A DNA stretch of 64,000 nucleotides, taken from the NCBI RefSeq assembly GCF_007747215.1, contig NZ_CP036273.1, positions 1,596,322 to 1,660,321 of the forward strand, in the 5' to 3' direction. This document shows positions 9,417 through 18,621 of this stretch, piece by piece. Within the stretch, counting starts at the first letter, position 1. The number at the start of each line of letters is the position of its first letter. This stretch comes from Urbifossiella limnaea (lineage in GTDB: Bacteria; Planctomycetota; Planctomycetia; Gemmatales; Gemmataceae). Position numbers and translations under genes: made by a program. The notes beneath the pieces were generated by a model. The model was not told where the DNA came from and did not search any database. It saw only the letters and a program-made list of their open reading frames with translations.

Positions 9417-11210
9417 CTACCGGCTGAAGCTCAGGACGATGTGCGTCGCGTCCTCGCCGTCGGCCCGGTTGATGACGAGCGTCAGCACGCTCGCGTCGCT
9501 GCGGCGGGTGGCGATCCCCACCCGGACGGGACGCCGCACCGGCTCGCCCGCCCGCCCCGTCACCCGGCGGAACGAGTCGCTGGTCGTCGCGGTGAACACG
9601 TCCGGGCCGCCGCCGCCGCCGTGGAAGTTTCCGTCCAGCGCGATCCGGGTGCCGATCCGCTCCTCGTACCAGGCCGCGACCTTCTCCGCCGGGTCCGGGG
9701 TCACGTAGACGCCGAGGTGGAACCCGCCGGACGAGGTGGACACGACGCCGGCGCCGGGGTACAGCCAGTGCTCGAGGTGCTCCTCGGGCCGGCCGTGCCG
9801 GTCGCGCCGCTGGCGCAACTCTTCGCGCAAATGTCGCACTTGGGCGTCCGTGACCCCGGCCGCCTCGGCCTCCTTCAGCGCCTCCTCGGCCCGGTGGTCG
9901 TTGCCGTAGCGGACCATCTCGAAGGCGTGCAACTCGGCCGCGTCCCGCCGCGCCACCGAGTCGGACCACGTCCGGTACGCCAGGTACATCCCCGGCCCGA
10001 TCACGGCCGCCGCCAGCGCCACCGCGGCGCGCTCCCGCCAGCGGCGGCGGGCGAACTTCCACAGCCGGTAGCCGAGCGTCGGGGCGCGGGCCTCGACCAT
10101 CTCCCCGGCGAGGTGCCGCTGCACGTCCTTCGCCAGCCCCGCGGCCGAGTCGTAGCGGCGGTCGCGGTCCTTCTCCAGCGCCCGCATCACCACCCAGTCG
10201 AGTTCGCCGCGCAGCAGCTTCGCCAGCCGCCCCGGTTCGGTCCCGCGGGCGGCGGCGACGGCGGCGCGGGCCTCGGCCGTGCTCAACTTCATGCTCGGCC
10301 GCGGCGGCTCCTCCTCGCGCACGACGCGCAGCACCTCCAGCAACGCCGCCTGTTTGAACCGGGCCGCGTCCACCGGGGTCGTGCCGGTCAGCAACTCGTA
10401 CAGCAGCACGCCGAGCGCGTACACGTCCGACCGCGTGTCCACGTCCAGGTTGTTGAAGCTCGCCTGCTCCGGGCTCATGTACTCGGGCGTGCCCACGACC
10501 GAGCCGAAGCCGGTGTGCAGCGTCGCCTCCGTCAGCAGCGACCCGGCCGCCTTCGCCACCCCGAAGTCGATCACCTTCGGCACCGGGCGGTCGTCGTACA
10601 GTGCGACGAGGACGTTACTCGGCTTGATGTCGCGGTGGATAACGCCCTTCTGGTGCGCGTGCTGAATCGCCAGGCAGACGGGCACGAACAGCTCGAGCCG
10701 CTCGCGGGTGGTGAGCTTCCGCTCGTCGCAGAAGGCGGTGATCGGCGTGCCCTTCACCAGCTCCATGACGAAGAACGGCCGGCCGTCGTCGCTGGCGCCG
10801 GCGTCGAGGACGCGGGCGATGTTGGGGTGGTCCATGAGCGCCAGCGCCTGCCGCTCGGCCTCGAACCGCGCCAGCACGGCTTTCGAGTCCATGCCGGCCT
10901 TCACGAGCTTCAGCGCGACGAGGCGGCGGACCGGCTCGGTCTGCTCGGCCATGTACACCGTCCCCATGCCGCCCTCGCCGATGACTTCGAGCAGCCTGTA
11001 CCGCCCGCCGACGACGGTGCCGACGGCCGGGCCGTCGGCGGGGGCGGCGGAGTACCCGGCGGTGGCGCCGGGGATGCTGCCGAGCTCGGCGTGGGCGGCG
11101 AGGAGCTGTTCGACGCGCGCCCGCACGGCCGGGTCGGCGGCGGCGAGGGCGGACGGGTCGGCGCGGGCGGCGTGGAACAGGGACTCGACGAGCTTCGGGT
11201 CGGCGGGCAT
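9417..11210 (-). CDS. Ser/Thr protein kinase partnered with ECF sigma factor
   Basis: The protein has 597 residues; ATG 11210 has GGAGG 7 nt upstream. The kinase domain spans ~70-340 with GEGGMGTVY (~78), Lys101, HRDIKPSN and DFG, and GTPEYMSPEQ in the activation loop. A membrane segment follows (~410-430). The C-terminal ~170 residues have no WD40 or TPR repeats, unlike many planctomycete relatives; they resemble a small beta-rich extracytoplasmic domain of unknown function. It lies 55 bp downstream of the ECF sigma gene on the same strand, the usual planctomycete pairing in which the kinase is thought to control the sigma factor. Confidence 0.88.
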   Translation of the reverse strand: MPADPKLVESLFHAARADPSALAAADPAVRARVEQLLAAHAELGSIPGATAGYSAAPADGPAVGTVVGGRYRLLEVIGEGGMGTVYMAEQTEPVRRLVALKLVKAGMDSKAVLARFEAERQALALMDHPNIARVLDAGASDDGRPFFVMELVKGTPITAFCDERKLTTRERLELFVPVCLAIQHAHQKGVIHRDIKPSNVLVALYDDRPVPKVIDFGVAKAAGSLLTEATLHTGFGSVVGTPEYMSPEQASFNNLDVDTRSDVYALGVLLYELLTGTTPVDAARFKQAALLEVLRVVREEEPPRPSMKLSTAEARAAVAAARGTEPGRLAKLLRGELDWVVMRALEKDRDRRYDSAAGLAKDVQRHLAGEMVEARAPTLGYRLWKFARRRWRERAAVALAAAVIGPGMYLAYRTWSDSVARRDAAELHAFEMVRYGNDHRAEEALKEAEAAGVTDAQVRHLREELRQRRDRHGRPEEHLEHWLYPGAGVVSTSSGGFHLGVYVTPDPAEKVAAWYEERIGTRIALDGNFHGGGGGPDVFTATTSDSFRRVTGRAGEPVRRPVRVGIATRRSDASVLTLVINRADGEDATHIVLSFSR

Positions 11211-11265
11211 GGCGGGCCTCCGGGGGCGGGTGTACCCCCAGTGCGGAAAGCGGCCGCGGCGCGCC

Positions 11266-11823
11266 TCACGGGTTCGCGCCGAGCCGGTCGTGGAGCCAGG
11301 CGCGGGCGTAGGCCCAGTGTCGGCTCGCCGTCGCCCGCGACAGCCCCAGGCACGCCGCTGCCTCGGCCTCGGGCAGCCCCGCGAAGAACCGCAGCCGCAC
11401 CAGCGCCGCCTTCTCGGCGTCTTCCGCCGCGAGCGCGTCCAGCGCGGCGTCGAGGTCGAGGAGGTCGTCCGGCGGCAGTTCCGCGGCGACGGCCGCGTCG
11501 GCGAGGGTGACACGAACGCAGGCGCCGCCGCGCTTGGCGGCGCGCTTCGCCCGCGCGGCATCGACGAGAATGCGGCGCATGGCCTCGGCGGCGGCGGCGA
11601 AGAAGTGGCCGCGGCCGGTCCACCCCGGGTCGGCGGCGCCGACGAGCCGCAGGTACGCCTCGTGGACCAGCGCCGTGGCCTGGAGCGTCTGGCCGGGCGA
11701 TTCGTGCGCCAGCCGGGCGGCGGCGAGCCGGCGCAGCTCGTCGTAGACGAGCGGCAACAGGTCGGCGGCGGCGGCCGGGTCTCCGCCCGCGGCCGCATCA
11801 AGGAGGCGGGTGACGGCGGACAT
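11266..11823 (-). CDS. ECF RNA polymerase sigma factor (kinase-associated type)
   Basis: The protein has 185 residues; the start is ATG 11823. Region 2 lies at ~10-90 (LLPLVYDELRRLA, ATALVHEAYLRLVG) and region 4 at ~125-180, ending in an HTH (LGLSRATASRHWAYARAWL). The ALVHEAYLRL signature matches the subgroup of planctomycete sigma factors coded beside Ser/Thr kinases. No anti-sigma gene is adjacent. It is divergent from the ABC permease gene, with 106 bp between them for both promoters. Confidence 0.88.
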   Translation of the reverse strand: MSAVTRLLDAAAGGDPAAAADLLPLVYDELRRLAAARLAHESPGQTLQATALVHEAYLRLVGAADPGWTGRGHFFAAAAEAMRRILVDAARAKRAAKRGGACVRVTLADAAVAAELPPDDLLDLDAALDALAAEDAEKAALVRLRFFAGLPEAEAAACLGLSRATASRHWAYARAWLHDRLGANP

Positions 11824-11929
11824 GCCCCGACTGTACCCGGTCGCGGGCCGGAGGGGAACCGGCCGCGCGTGGGCGATTGCGCCGGCCGCCGTACACTCCC
11901 CCGGAAGGTCGCCCCCCCCGAGACCGTCC

Positions 11930-13273
11930 ATGCGCCGGGCCATCGTCCGCCTCATCGCCGTCCGCGAAGCCCGCGACCAGCTCCGCGACCGCCGCACCAT
12001 GTTCCTGATCCTCGGCCTCCCCGTCCTCATGTACCCCCTGTTCGTCGGCGTCGGCATCGTGTTCGTGTCGATGCTGAAGGGGAAGCAGCTCGTCGTCGGC
12101 GTCGTCGGCGCGGAGCACCTGCCGCAGCCCGGCCGGCCCGGGCCGCACCCGTTCCCGCCGCTGTTCGCCGGCGACCGGTTCGTCGACGCCTACGCCACCC
12201 CCGACCTGCCCGACGACCCCGAGGCCGCCGCCGGCCGCCTCACCGTCACCCGCCTCGACCCGGCGCCGGACGCGGCGCTCAACGAACTGCTGTCGTCGCG
12301 TGAGGTCGACGTCGTGGTCGTGGTCGAACCCGGGCTCGCCGAGCGGCTCGAGCGCGGCGAGCGGCCGGTGGTGCGGGTCATGGGCCGCGAGGGCGAGGAG
12401 AACTCGAAGCTCGCCGTCCGCCGCGTCATGGGCGTGCTGCGGAAGTGGGCCGCCGGCGTGAAGACGGCGCGGTTCGCCCGCGCCGGCCTGCCCGCCGACT
12501 TCGACACCCCCGTGGACCTGCGCGACCCGCAGTCCGACAAGCCGGTCGACAAGAAGCTCGCCGACGAGCTCCGCGACGTGCTCGTGAAGGTGATCCCGCT
12601 GCTGCTGACGATGTGGGTGCTCACCGGCGCCATCTACCCGGCCATCGACATGACCGCCGGCGAGAAGGAGCGCGGCACCATGGAGACGCTCCTCATCAGC
12701 CCGGCGGAGCGCACCGAGATCGTGGCCGGGAAGTTCCTCGCGGTGTCGGCGCTGGCGTTCGGCACGGCCGTCTGGAACGTGATGCTGATGGTCCTCGCCG
12801 TCGGCGTGGCGCAGGTGCTGTTCCCGTACCCGCTGCTGTCCATGGCCGGCCTCGCGGGGTGCGTTGTGGCGGCGCTGCCGGTGGCGCTGCTACTCGCGGC
12901 CGGGTGCATCACCCTCGGCGTGTTCGCCCGCAGCACCAAGGAGGGGAACTACTACATGGTGCCGATGTTCTTCCTGGTCCTGCCGCTGGCGTACTGGAGC
13001 ATGGCCCCCGGGATCGAACTCGACGCCCAGATGAGCTGGGTGCCGGTGACCAACGCCTTGCTCGTGCAGCAGCGGCTGCTGTCGGTGCGGCCGGACCCGT
13101 TCCCGTGGCAGCACGTCCCGGCCGTCGTGGTGTCGATGAGCGCGTGCATCGGGCTGGCGCTGTGGGCGGCGGTGGTGCAGTTCCGCCGCGAGGCGGTGCT
13201 GTTCCGCGAGGCCGAGCAGGGGCGGGCGAAGTTCTCGCTGTTCGGCAGGCGGGCGGCCAAGGGCGAAGGTTGA
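11930..13273 (+). CDS. ABC-2 type transporter permease (NatB-like)
   Basis: The protein has 447 residues from ATG 11930. One N-terminal membrane segment (~23-46) is followed by a large external loop (~50-225) and about five C-terminal membrane segments. TAGEKERGTMETLLISP is the recognition motif of sodium-export/ABC-2 permeases. The ATP-binding subunit that such permeases need is not next to it: upstream is the divergent sigma gene and downstream a 27-residue ORF. The substrate is unknown. Confidence 0.82.
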   Translation: MRRAIVRLIAVREARDQLRDRRTMFLILGLPVLMYPLFVGVGIVFVSMLKGKQLVVGVVGAEHLPQPGRPGPHPFPPLFAGDRFVDAYATPDLPDDPEAAAGRLTVTRLDPAPDAALNELLSSREVDVVVVVEPGLAERLERGERPVVRVMGREGEENSKLAVRRVMGVLRKWAAGVKTARFARAGLPADFDTPVDLRDPQSDKPVDKKLADELRDVLVKVIPLLLTMWVLTGAIYPAIDMTAGEKERGTMETLLISPAERTEIVAGKFLAVSALAFGTAVWNVMLMVLAVGVAQVLFPYPLLSMAGLAGCVVAALPVALLLAAGCITLGVFARSTKEGNYYMVPMFFLVLPLAYWSMAPGIELDAQMSWVPVTNALLVQQRLLSVRPDPFPWQHVPAVVVSMSACIGLALWAAVVQFRREAVLFREAEQGRAKFSLFGRRAAKGEG

Positions 13274-13363
13274 CGCGCTGCCGCGGGGCTTGCCCGGCCG
13301 GGGCGGGGGGCTAGAATGCCCCTTCCTTCGGACCGAACTCGGGACACCCAGTAGGAGCGGCAC

Positions 13364-13447
13364 ATGGGGGCGCGGCGCGGCAGCGGACGGCGCAAGGTGG
13401 GGCGGAAGAAGCGGCGCATGCGGGCCAAGATTCGGCACCGCAAGTAA
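13364..13447 (+). CDS. 27-residue basic protein, AURKAIP1/COX24-like ribosomal candidate
   Basis: A short ORF with AGGAG at 13353-13357, 6 nt before ATG 13364, and TAA stop. Of its 27 residues 15 are Arg or Lys, plus one His. The core GRRKVGRKKRRMRAKIRHRK resembles the DUF1713 (AURKAIP1/COX24, bS22-type) small ribosomal proteins, which share an RRK-x-KKRR-x-R-x-RHRK pattern. The good ribosome-binding site, high basicity and isolated position favour a real gene. A bTHX-like small-subunit protein is the alternative. Confidence 0.6.
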   Translation: MGARRGSGRRKVGRKKRRMRAKIRHRK

Positions 13448-13509
13448 CCGTCCGTTCGGCCCGTGGTCCCGGGTGAGCGCCCGGGTCGGAGCACGTCCCG
13501 GAGGCCGTC

Positions 13510-15270
13510 ATGCCGCGGTTCCCCGTCGCCGCCGTCCTCCTCGTCCTGGCCGCCGCCGGCGTCGCCCAGCCGCCGGACGACCCGGCCGACGGCGCCGCCA
13601 CCGACGCCGACGTGCTCAAGGCGGTCGGCCTCGACCCGGCCGACGGCCCCGGCCTGCTCGGCTACCTCAAGCTCCGCACCGTCTCGCAGGCCGACCAGGG
13701 GAAGATCGACGAGATCATCCGCCGGTTCGCCGCCGACAAATTCGAGGACCGGCTCGCCGCCGCCGCCGCCGCCGAGAAGCTCGGCCCCCTCGCCATCAGC
13801 CCCCTCCGCAAGGCCGCCGACGACAAGGCCGGCGACCCCGAGATCGCCTACCGCGCCGGGCTCGTCCTCAAGAAGTTGCAAACGGTCGATCACGCGAAGG
13901 TGTCCGCCGCCGCCGTCCGCGGCGTGGCCAAGCTCAAGCCCGCCGGCGCCGCCGCGGCGCTGCTCGGCTTTCTGCCGCTGGCCGACTCCGACGCCGTCGC
14001 CGACGACATCCGCGCGGCGCTGAAAGGCCTCGCGGTCCAGAACGGCAAGGCCGACCCGGCGCTGGTCGCGGCACTGGCCGACGCGACGCCGCTCCGCCGC
14101 ACGGCGGCGTACCTCGCGCTCGTCGAGGGCGAGCCGGGCGGCAAGGGCGTTCGCGCCCCGGACGCGCTCGACGCCGTGAAGGCCGCCGTGCGCCGCGACG
14201 CCGACCCGGAGGCCAAGTTCCGCGGGCTGTGGGCGCTGGTTCACACCACCCGCGACAAGGAGTACGTCCCGGACCTGATCGCCAGCATCCCGGTGCTGCC
14301 GCGCGGCCGCCTGTGGCAGGTCGAAGACCTGCTGCTGCGGCTGGCCGGCGAGCACCCGCCCGGCGGCCGGTTCGGCAAGGACGCCGAGGCGCTCGGCAAG
14401 GCCCGCGACGCCTGGGCCGCGTGGTGGGCGAAGGGCGGGGTCGATCTGACGAAGGCCGACCTCACCCCGCGCGTACTCGGGCTGACCGACGTGCTGGTGC
14501 AGAACCCGGCGTTCGGCCAGTACACGACGTACACCCTCGGCCCGGACATGAAGGAAGTCTGGCGGCTGAAGCAGGACCAGCAGACGATGCCGACGGACCT
14601 CCGCTGGCTGGCGTCGGGCCGGCTGCTGCTGACGGAGCAGAACTACAACCGCGTGACGGAGCGCGAGAAGACCGGGGCGGTGGTGAGCACGTACAGCGGC
14701 AACTCGCCCCCGTGTACCGCCGAGCCGCTGCCGAACGGCAACTGGCTGGTGGTGGCCCGGTCGATGGTGGCGGAGGTGAAGCCGGGCCGCGGCGGGGCGC
14801 CGACGAGCGTGGTGAAGTCGTTCACCCGCCCGCCCCCGCCGAACCAGCCGGGCGGGATGGCGTACGACATCGTGACCGGCGCCCGGCTGCCGAACGGCGA
14901 GGTGGTGTACCTGACCAGCACCATCGGCCCGAACCTGTTCCGGCTCGACGAGAACCTGAAGCAGGTGGGGACGCCGCAGACGTTGCCGCGGTTCTTCAAC
15001 ACCGTGATGGTCGGCATCGACGTGACCCCGGCGGGGAAGCTGCTGGCCTGCCACCAGGACAAGGTGGTGGAGTACGACCCGGCGGACGGCAAGGCCGGGT
15101 GGAAGTTCGACACGCCGAACCCGACGTCGGTCCAGCGGCTGGTCAACGGGAACACGCTGATCGCGTCGGTGAACGCCGGCCGGGCCGTCGAGGTGACGCC
15201 GGAGCGCGAGGTGGTGTGGGAGTACCGCGACCCGACCGGGCTGGCCGTCGGCCGGGTGTACCGGCGGTGA
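13510..15270 (+). CDS. secreted HEAT-repeat and arylsulfotransferase-like beta-propeller protein
   Basis: The protein has 586 residues with a cleavable-looking signal peptide (residues 1-19). Residues ~60-320 are Ala/Leu-rich helical pairs typical of HEAT repeats. The C-terminal half (~340-586) contains repeated blades with NGNTL- and PEREVVWEY-type motifs, as in arylsulfotransferase (ASST) and PQQ-like propellers. The ASST active-site histidines cannot be assigned with confidence, so a catalytic role is not claimed. Probably a periplasmic binding or scaffold protein. A GGAGG-like site lies just upstream. Confidence 0.7.
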   Translation: MPRFPVAAVLLVLAAAGVAQPPDDPADGAATDADVLKAVGLDPADGPGLLGYLKLRTVSQADQGKIDEIIRRFAADKFEDRLAAAAAAEKLGPLAISPLRKAADDKAGDPEIAYRAGLVLKKLQTVDHAKVSAAAVRGVAKLKPAGAAAALLGFLPLADSDAVADDIRAALKGLAVQNGKADPALVAALADATPLRRTAAYLALVEGEPGGKGVRAPDALDAVKAAVRRDADPEAKFRGLWALVHTTRDKEYVPDLIASIPVLPRGRLWQVEDLLLRLAGEHPPGGRFGKDAEALGKARDAWAAWWAKGGVDLTKADLTPRVLGLTDVLVQNPAFGQYTTYTLGPDMKEVWRLKQDQQTMPTDLRWLASGRLLLTEQNYNRVTEREKTGAVVSTYSGNSPPCTAEPLPNGNWLVVARSMVAEVKPGRGGAPTSVVKSFTRPPPPNQPGGMAYDIVTGARLPNGEVVYLTSTIGPNLFRLDENLKQVGTPQTLPRFFNTVMVGIDVTPAGKLLACHQDKVVEYDPADGKAGWKFDTPNPTSVQRLVNGNTLIASVNAGRAVEVTPEREVVWEYRDPTGLAVGRVYRR

Positions 15271-15376
15271 CCGCGGCTCGCGCGGTCAGTGCCCGAACCG
15301 GCTCGTCGAGATCGAGCGGCGCACGCGCGGAACGGCTCCCCTTGCCGCGCCGCCGCACTTCGGTCATCATCCGACC

Positions 15377-16879
15377 ATGTCCCCCGCCCCCCGCTCCCGC
15401 GTCCGCCGCGCCGTCCGTTGGGCGCTGCTCCTCGCCGCCGTCGCGGCCGTCGGCTGTTGCGCGCAGCCGGCCTTCCTCTGGGTGGGCGCGTGGGTCCGTG
15501 ACAAGCCCGTCACGGAAGCGGTGCCGCCGGGCTTCGCCGACGACGCGAGCCGGATGAACCGCACCGCCGTCGCCGAGGTGTGGCCGGTGCCGGCCGACCC
15601 CGCCGCCGCCGAGGCCCAGCTCCGCGACCTGCTCCGCCGGGCGCACGAGCAGAAACTCCACGTGTCGATCGCCGGCGCGCGGCACAGCATGGGCGGGCAC
15701 ACCATCGCCGCCGACGGCGTCGTGGTGGACATGCTCCCGTTCAAGCGGCTGGAACTGGACGCGGGGCGCAACGTCCTCCGCGCCGGGGCCGGCGCCCGCT
15801 GGTCCGAGGTGATACCGTTCCTCGACGCGCACGGCCTGTCGGTCGCCGTCATGCAGTCGAACAACGACTTCTCCGTCGGCGGCTCGCTCAGCGTGAACTG
15901 CCACGGTTGGCAGCACGACAAGCCGCCGATCGCGTCGACCGTCGAGTCGTTCCGCCTCATGACCGCGGACGGTACCGTCCACCGGTGCAGCCGCACCGAG
16001 AACGCCGAACTGTTCCGCCACGCCCTCGGCGGCTACGGGCTGTTCGGCGTAATCCTCGACGCCGAGTTGCGCGTGGTGCCGAACGAGCGCTACACGCCGG
16101 CCTCTGAGGTTGTTGCCACCGACCGCTACGTCGAGCGGCTGCGGGTGGTGGCGACCGACGCGGGGATGGTGCAGGGCCGGCTGTGCGTGGTGCCGGGCGA
16201 CGACTTCCTGCGGAAGGCGGTGCTGACGGCGTGGCGGCGGGCGCCGTGCGGCCGGGCCGAGATTCCCGTGCTAAACGCCGCCGGGTTCGCCGGCCTGCGG
16301 CGGCAGGTGTTCCGCGCCCAGATCGGCAGCGACGCCGGCAAGGCCGTCCGCTGGCGCGCCGAGACGGCCGTCGCCGAGCGGCTGGCGGGCGCGTTCTTCT
16401 CGCGGAACCAGCTGCTGAACGAGGGGGCCGAGGTGTACCAGGAGCGGAACGCCGACCGCACCGACATCCTGCACGAGTACTTCGTGCCGCCGGACCGGCT
16501 GGAGACGTTCCTGGCCGCGGCGCGGGAGGTGATCCCGCGGCACGGCGCCGACCTGATGAACGTGACCGTGCGGACGGTGAGCGAGGACACCGACACGGCG
16601 CTGCGCTACGCCGACCGCGACCTGGTGGCGCTGGTGATGCTGTTCAACCAGGGCCGCGACCCGGCCTCGGACGAGCGCGACGCGGCGGCGACGCGGGAAC
16701 TGGTGGACGCGGCGCTGGCCGCGGGCGGGCGGTACTACCTGCCGTACCGGCCGCACCCGACGCCGGCGCAGTTCGCGGCGGCGTACCCCGGGGCGGCCGC
16801 GTTCTTCGCGTGCCGGCAGCGGCACGACCCGGCGGGCGTGTTCCGCAACCGGTTCGCCGACAAGTACGCCCCGCGCTGA
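15377..16879 (+). CDS. FAD-binding oxidoreductase, membrane-anchored
   Basis: The protein has 500 residues. An N-terminal arginine-rich stretch and hydrophobic segment (~13-36) form a signal or membrane anchor. A PCMH-type FAD domain (FAD_binding_4) follows: RRAHEQKLHVSIAGARHSMGG holds the usual flavin-contact His, and FSVGGSLSVNCHG completes the fold. The C-terminal region is of the lactone/alcohol oxidase type and ends RHDPAGVFRNRFADKYAP. Relatives include aldonolactone oxidases and DHCR24-like enzymes. The substrate is unknown. Confidence 0.82.
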   Translation: MSPAPRSRVRRAVRWALLLAAVAAVGCCAQPAFLWVGAWVRDKPVTEAVPPGFADDASRMNRTAVAEVWPVPADPAAAEAQLRDLLRRAHEQKLHVSIAGARHSMGGHTIAADGVVVDMLPFKRLELDAGRNVLRAGAGARWSEVIPFLDAHGLSVAVMQSNNDFSVGGSLSVNCHGWQHDKPPIASTVESFRLMTADGTVHRCSRTENAELFRHALGGYGLFGVILDAELRVVPNERYTPASEVVATDRYVERLRVVATDAGMVQGRLCVVPGDDFLRKAVLTAWRRAPCGRAEIPVLNAAGFAGLRRQVFRAQIGSDAGKAVRWRAETAVAERLAGAFFSRNQLLNEGAEVYQERNADRTDILHEYFVPPDRLETFLAAAREVIPRHGADLMNVTVRTVSEDTDTALRYADRDLVALVMLFNQGRDPASDERDAAATRELVDAALAAGGRYYLPYRPHPTPAQFAAAYPGAAAFFACRQRHDPAGVFRNRFADKYAPR

Positions 16880-16888
16880 GCGGGCGCC

Positions 16889-17227
16889 CTATTGCTTCAA
16901 GGCGATCATCACCGCGACGGTGCCCCAGAGGAGCACGGCGCCGCCGCTGATAACGAGGCCGAGCACCGCCCGGATGTTGCTCGTGACGCCGCCGTAGGAG
17001 TCGGCCTTCTTCCACCGCCGGACCGCGACGACCCCGCACACGAACGCCGGCAGGGCGAACACGATGCCGACGAGCGGCAGGCACAGGCCGATGAGCCCGA
17101 CGTACAGGGCGATGATGGCGTAGGTGCTTCCAGCGGGGACGAGCAACTCGTTGGTGTCGAAGTCGTCCGGCGGCGGGCGGCGCCGGCGACGTCGCGGGCG
17201 GTCGTCGGGCTCGGCCTCGTCCTCCAT
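16889..17227 (-). CDS. small DUF4190-like membrane protein
   Basis: The protein has 112 residues; ATG 17227 follows GAGGAG. A charged N-terminus with an Arg run (~11-18) precedes two membrane segments (~36-63 and ~85-110), the layout of the DUF4190 family. GAV-rich helices and a VRRWKKAD connector are visible. Function unknown. It lies 44 bp downstream of the DUF1501 gene on the same strand. Confidence 0.7.
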   Translation of the reverse strand: MEDEAEPDDRPRRRRRRPPPDDFDTNELLVPAGSTYAIIALYVGLIGLCLPLVGIVFALPAFVCGVVAVRRWKKADSYGGVTSNIRAVLGLVISGGAVLLWGTVAVMIALKQ

Positions 17228-17271
17228 CGTCACTCCTCGAACGCGTCGGTCGTGGCGTGCACCGCGCCGGG

Positions 17272-18621
17272 TCACGCGAACCAGTCCAGGATCGGCTCGC
17301 CGGTGCTCGCCGGGCGGGTGAACCGGTCGGCCCCCAGCCGCGTCTCCGGCGGCACCCCCAGCGCGTGCAGCACCGTCGCCGCGAACCGCTCCGGCGACAC
17401 CGGATCGTCCTTGACGTAGCCGCCGGCCCGGTCCGAGGCGCCGTACACGCGGCCGCCCCGGACGCCGCCGCCGGCCACGAGCGCCGAGTAGCACGCCGGC
17501 CAGTGGTCGCGGCCGGCGCGGTCGACGCGCGGGGCGCGGCCGAACTCGCCGACCACCACCACCAGCGTGCTCTCCAGCAGGCCCCGGATCGCCAGGTCGT
17601 CCAGCAGCGCCGACACCGCCTGGTCGAGGTTCGGCAGCGCCCAGCCGAGGCCGTACGCGCCGGTGCCGAACATGCTGCCGAGGCCGGCGCCCTCGCCGTG
17701 CATGTCCCACGTCTGCACGTTCTTGAACGCCTCGCCCCGCGGCGTCCCCGCCCACGCCGTCACGCTCACGAGCCGCACCCCGGCCTCGACCAGCCGCCGC
17801 GCCGTCAGCAGGTTCTGGCCCAGCGGGTGCGGGCCGTAGCGGTCGCGGACGCCGACCGGTTCCAGATTCAGGTCGAACGCGCGGCGGGTGTCGGGGCCGG
17901 TCAGCAGGTCGGCGGCGCGCTCCTGGAAGCCGCGAAGCGCGGCCTCCGGGCCGGCCGACGTGGGCCGCGGGTCGAGCCGGTTCAGCAGTTCGTTCCGAAC
18001 CGTCATGCGGGCGTGCGGCACGTCGGCGGCGGGGTCGAGGGCGCGGACGCGGAAGCCGGGCGCGGCCGGGTTGTCGAGGTCGGTGCCGACGCGCAGCGGG
18101 CCGTAGGCGGGGCCGAGGAAGCCGCCGCCGAGGTAGCGCGGCTGCACGTCGCCGGCGAGGTTCTGCAGCCACACGTAGGACGGCACGTTCCGCACCGCCG
18201 GCCGCACCCGCGCCACCACGCTGCCGAGATACGGCGTGTCCGCGGTCGGGTTCGAGTGGCCGGTCATGGCGACGTGCATGCCGCCGTCGTGGCCGGGGTC
18301 GCGGTGCGTCATCGACCGCACCAGCAGGAACCGGTCGGCCCGGTCGGCCAGCCGCGGCAGCAACTCGGCGAGCCGCACCCCGGGCACGCGCGTCGGCACG
18401 GCGCGGTACGGGCCGCGCGTCTCGGCGGGGGCGTCGGGCTTCGGGTCGAAGCTGTCGATGTGGCTGCACCCGCCGTACTGCACGACGAAGATGCAGGAGC
18501 GCTCCGGGGTGCGGCCGGCGGGCGCCGCGGGGGATCGCGCCTGGAGCAGGGCGGGCAGCCCGAGGCCGAGCGCGGACAGGCCGCCGACGCGTAGCAACTG
18601 GCGACGGGACGGGCGGGTCAT
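17272..18621 (-). CDS. DUF1501 domain protein with Tat-like signal
   Basis: The protein has 449 residues. I chose ATG 18621, which puts the twin-arginine-like SRRQLLRVGGLSALGLGLPALL at the N-terminus; an upstream ATG at 18657 would bury it. The body fits DUF1501, part of the alkaline phosphatase/sulfatase superfamily: FVVQYGGCSHIDSFDPKPDAP, LLVRSMTHRDPGHDGGMHVAMTG, TWDMHGEG, VVVVGEFGRAP and GRDHWPACYSALVAGGGV. These proteins are exported, very numerous in planctomycetes, and usually paired with a DUF1549/DUF1553 partner, which is not present here. Function is not established. Confidence 0.88.
   Translation of the reverse strand: MTRPSRRQLLRVGGLSALGLGLPALLQARSPAAPAGRTPERSCIFVVQYGGCSHIDSFDPKPDAPAETRGPYRAVPTRVPGVRLAELLPRLADRADRFLLVRSMTHRDPGHDGGMHVAMTGHSNPTADTPYLGSVVARVRPAVRNVPSYVWLQNLAGDVQPRYLGGGFLGPAYGPLRVGTDLDNPAAPGFRVRALDPAADVPHARMTVRNELLNRLDPRPTSAGPEAALRGFQERAADLLTGPDTRRAFDLNLEPVGVRDRYGPHPLGQNLLTARRLVEAGVRLVSVTAWAGTPRGEAFKNVQTWDMHGEGAGLGSMFGTGAYGLGWALPNLDQAVSALLDDLAIRGLLESTLVVVVGEFGRAPRVDRAGRDHWPACYSALVAGGGVRGGRVYGASDRAGGYVKDDPVSPERFAATVLHALGVPPETRLGADRFTRPASTGEPILDWFA

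Noticed and set aside
7090-16879. Plant-type vitamin C pathway (L-galactose dehydrogenase plus galactonolactone oxidase)
   Set aside because: The two genes are 7 kb apart with unrelated genes between, and the oxidase subgroup is not specific; no pathway claim is justified.
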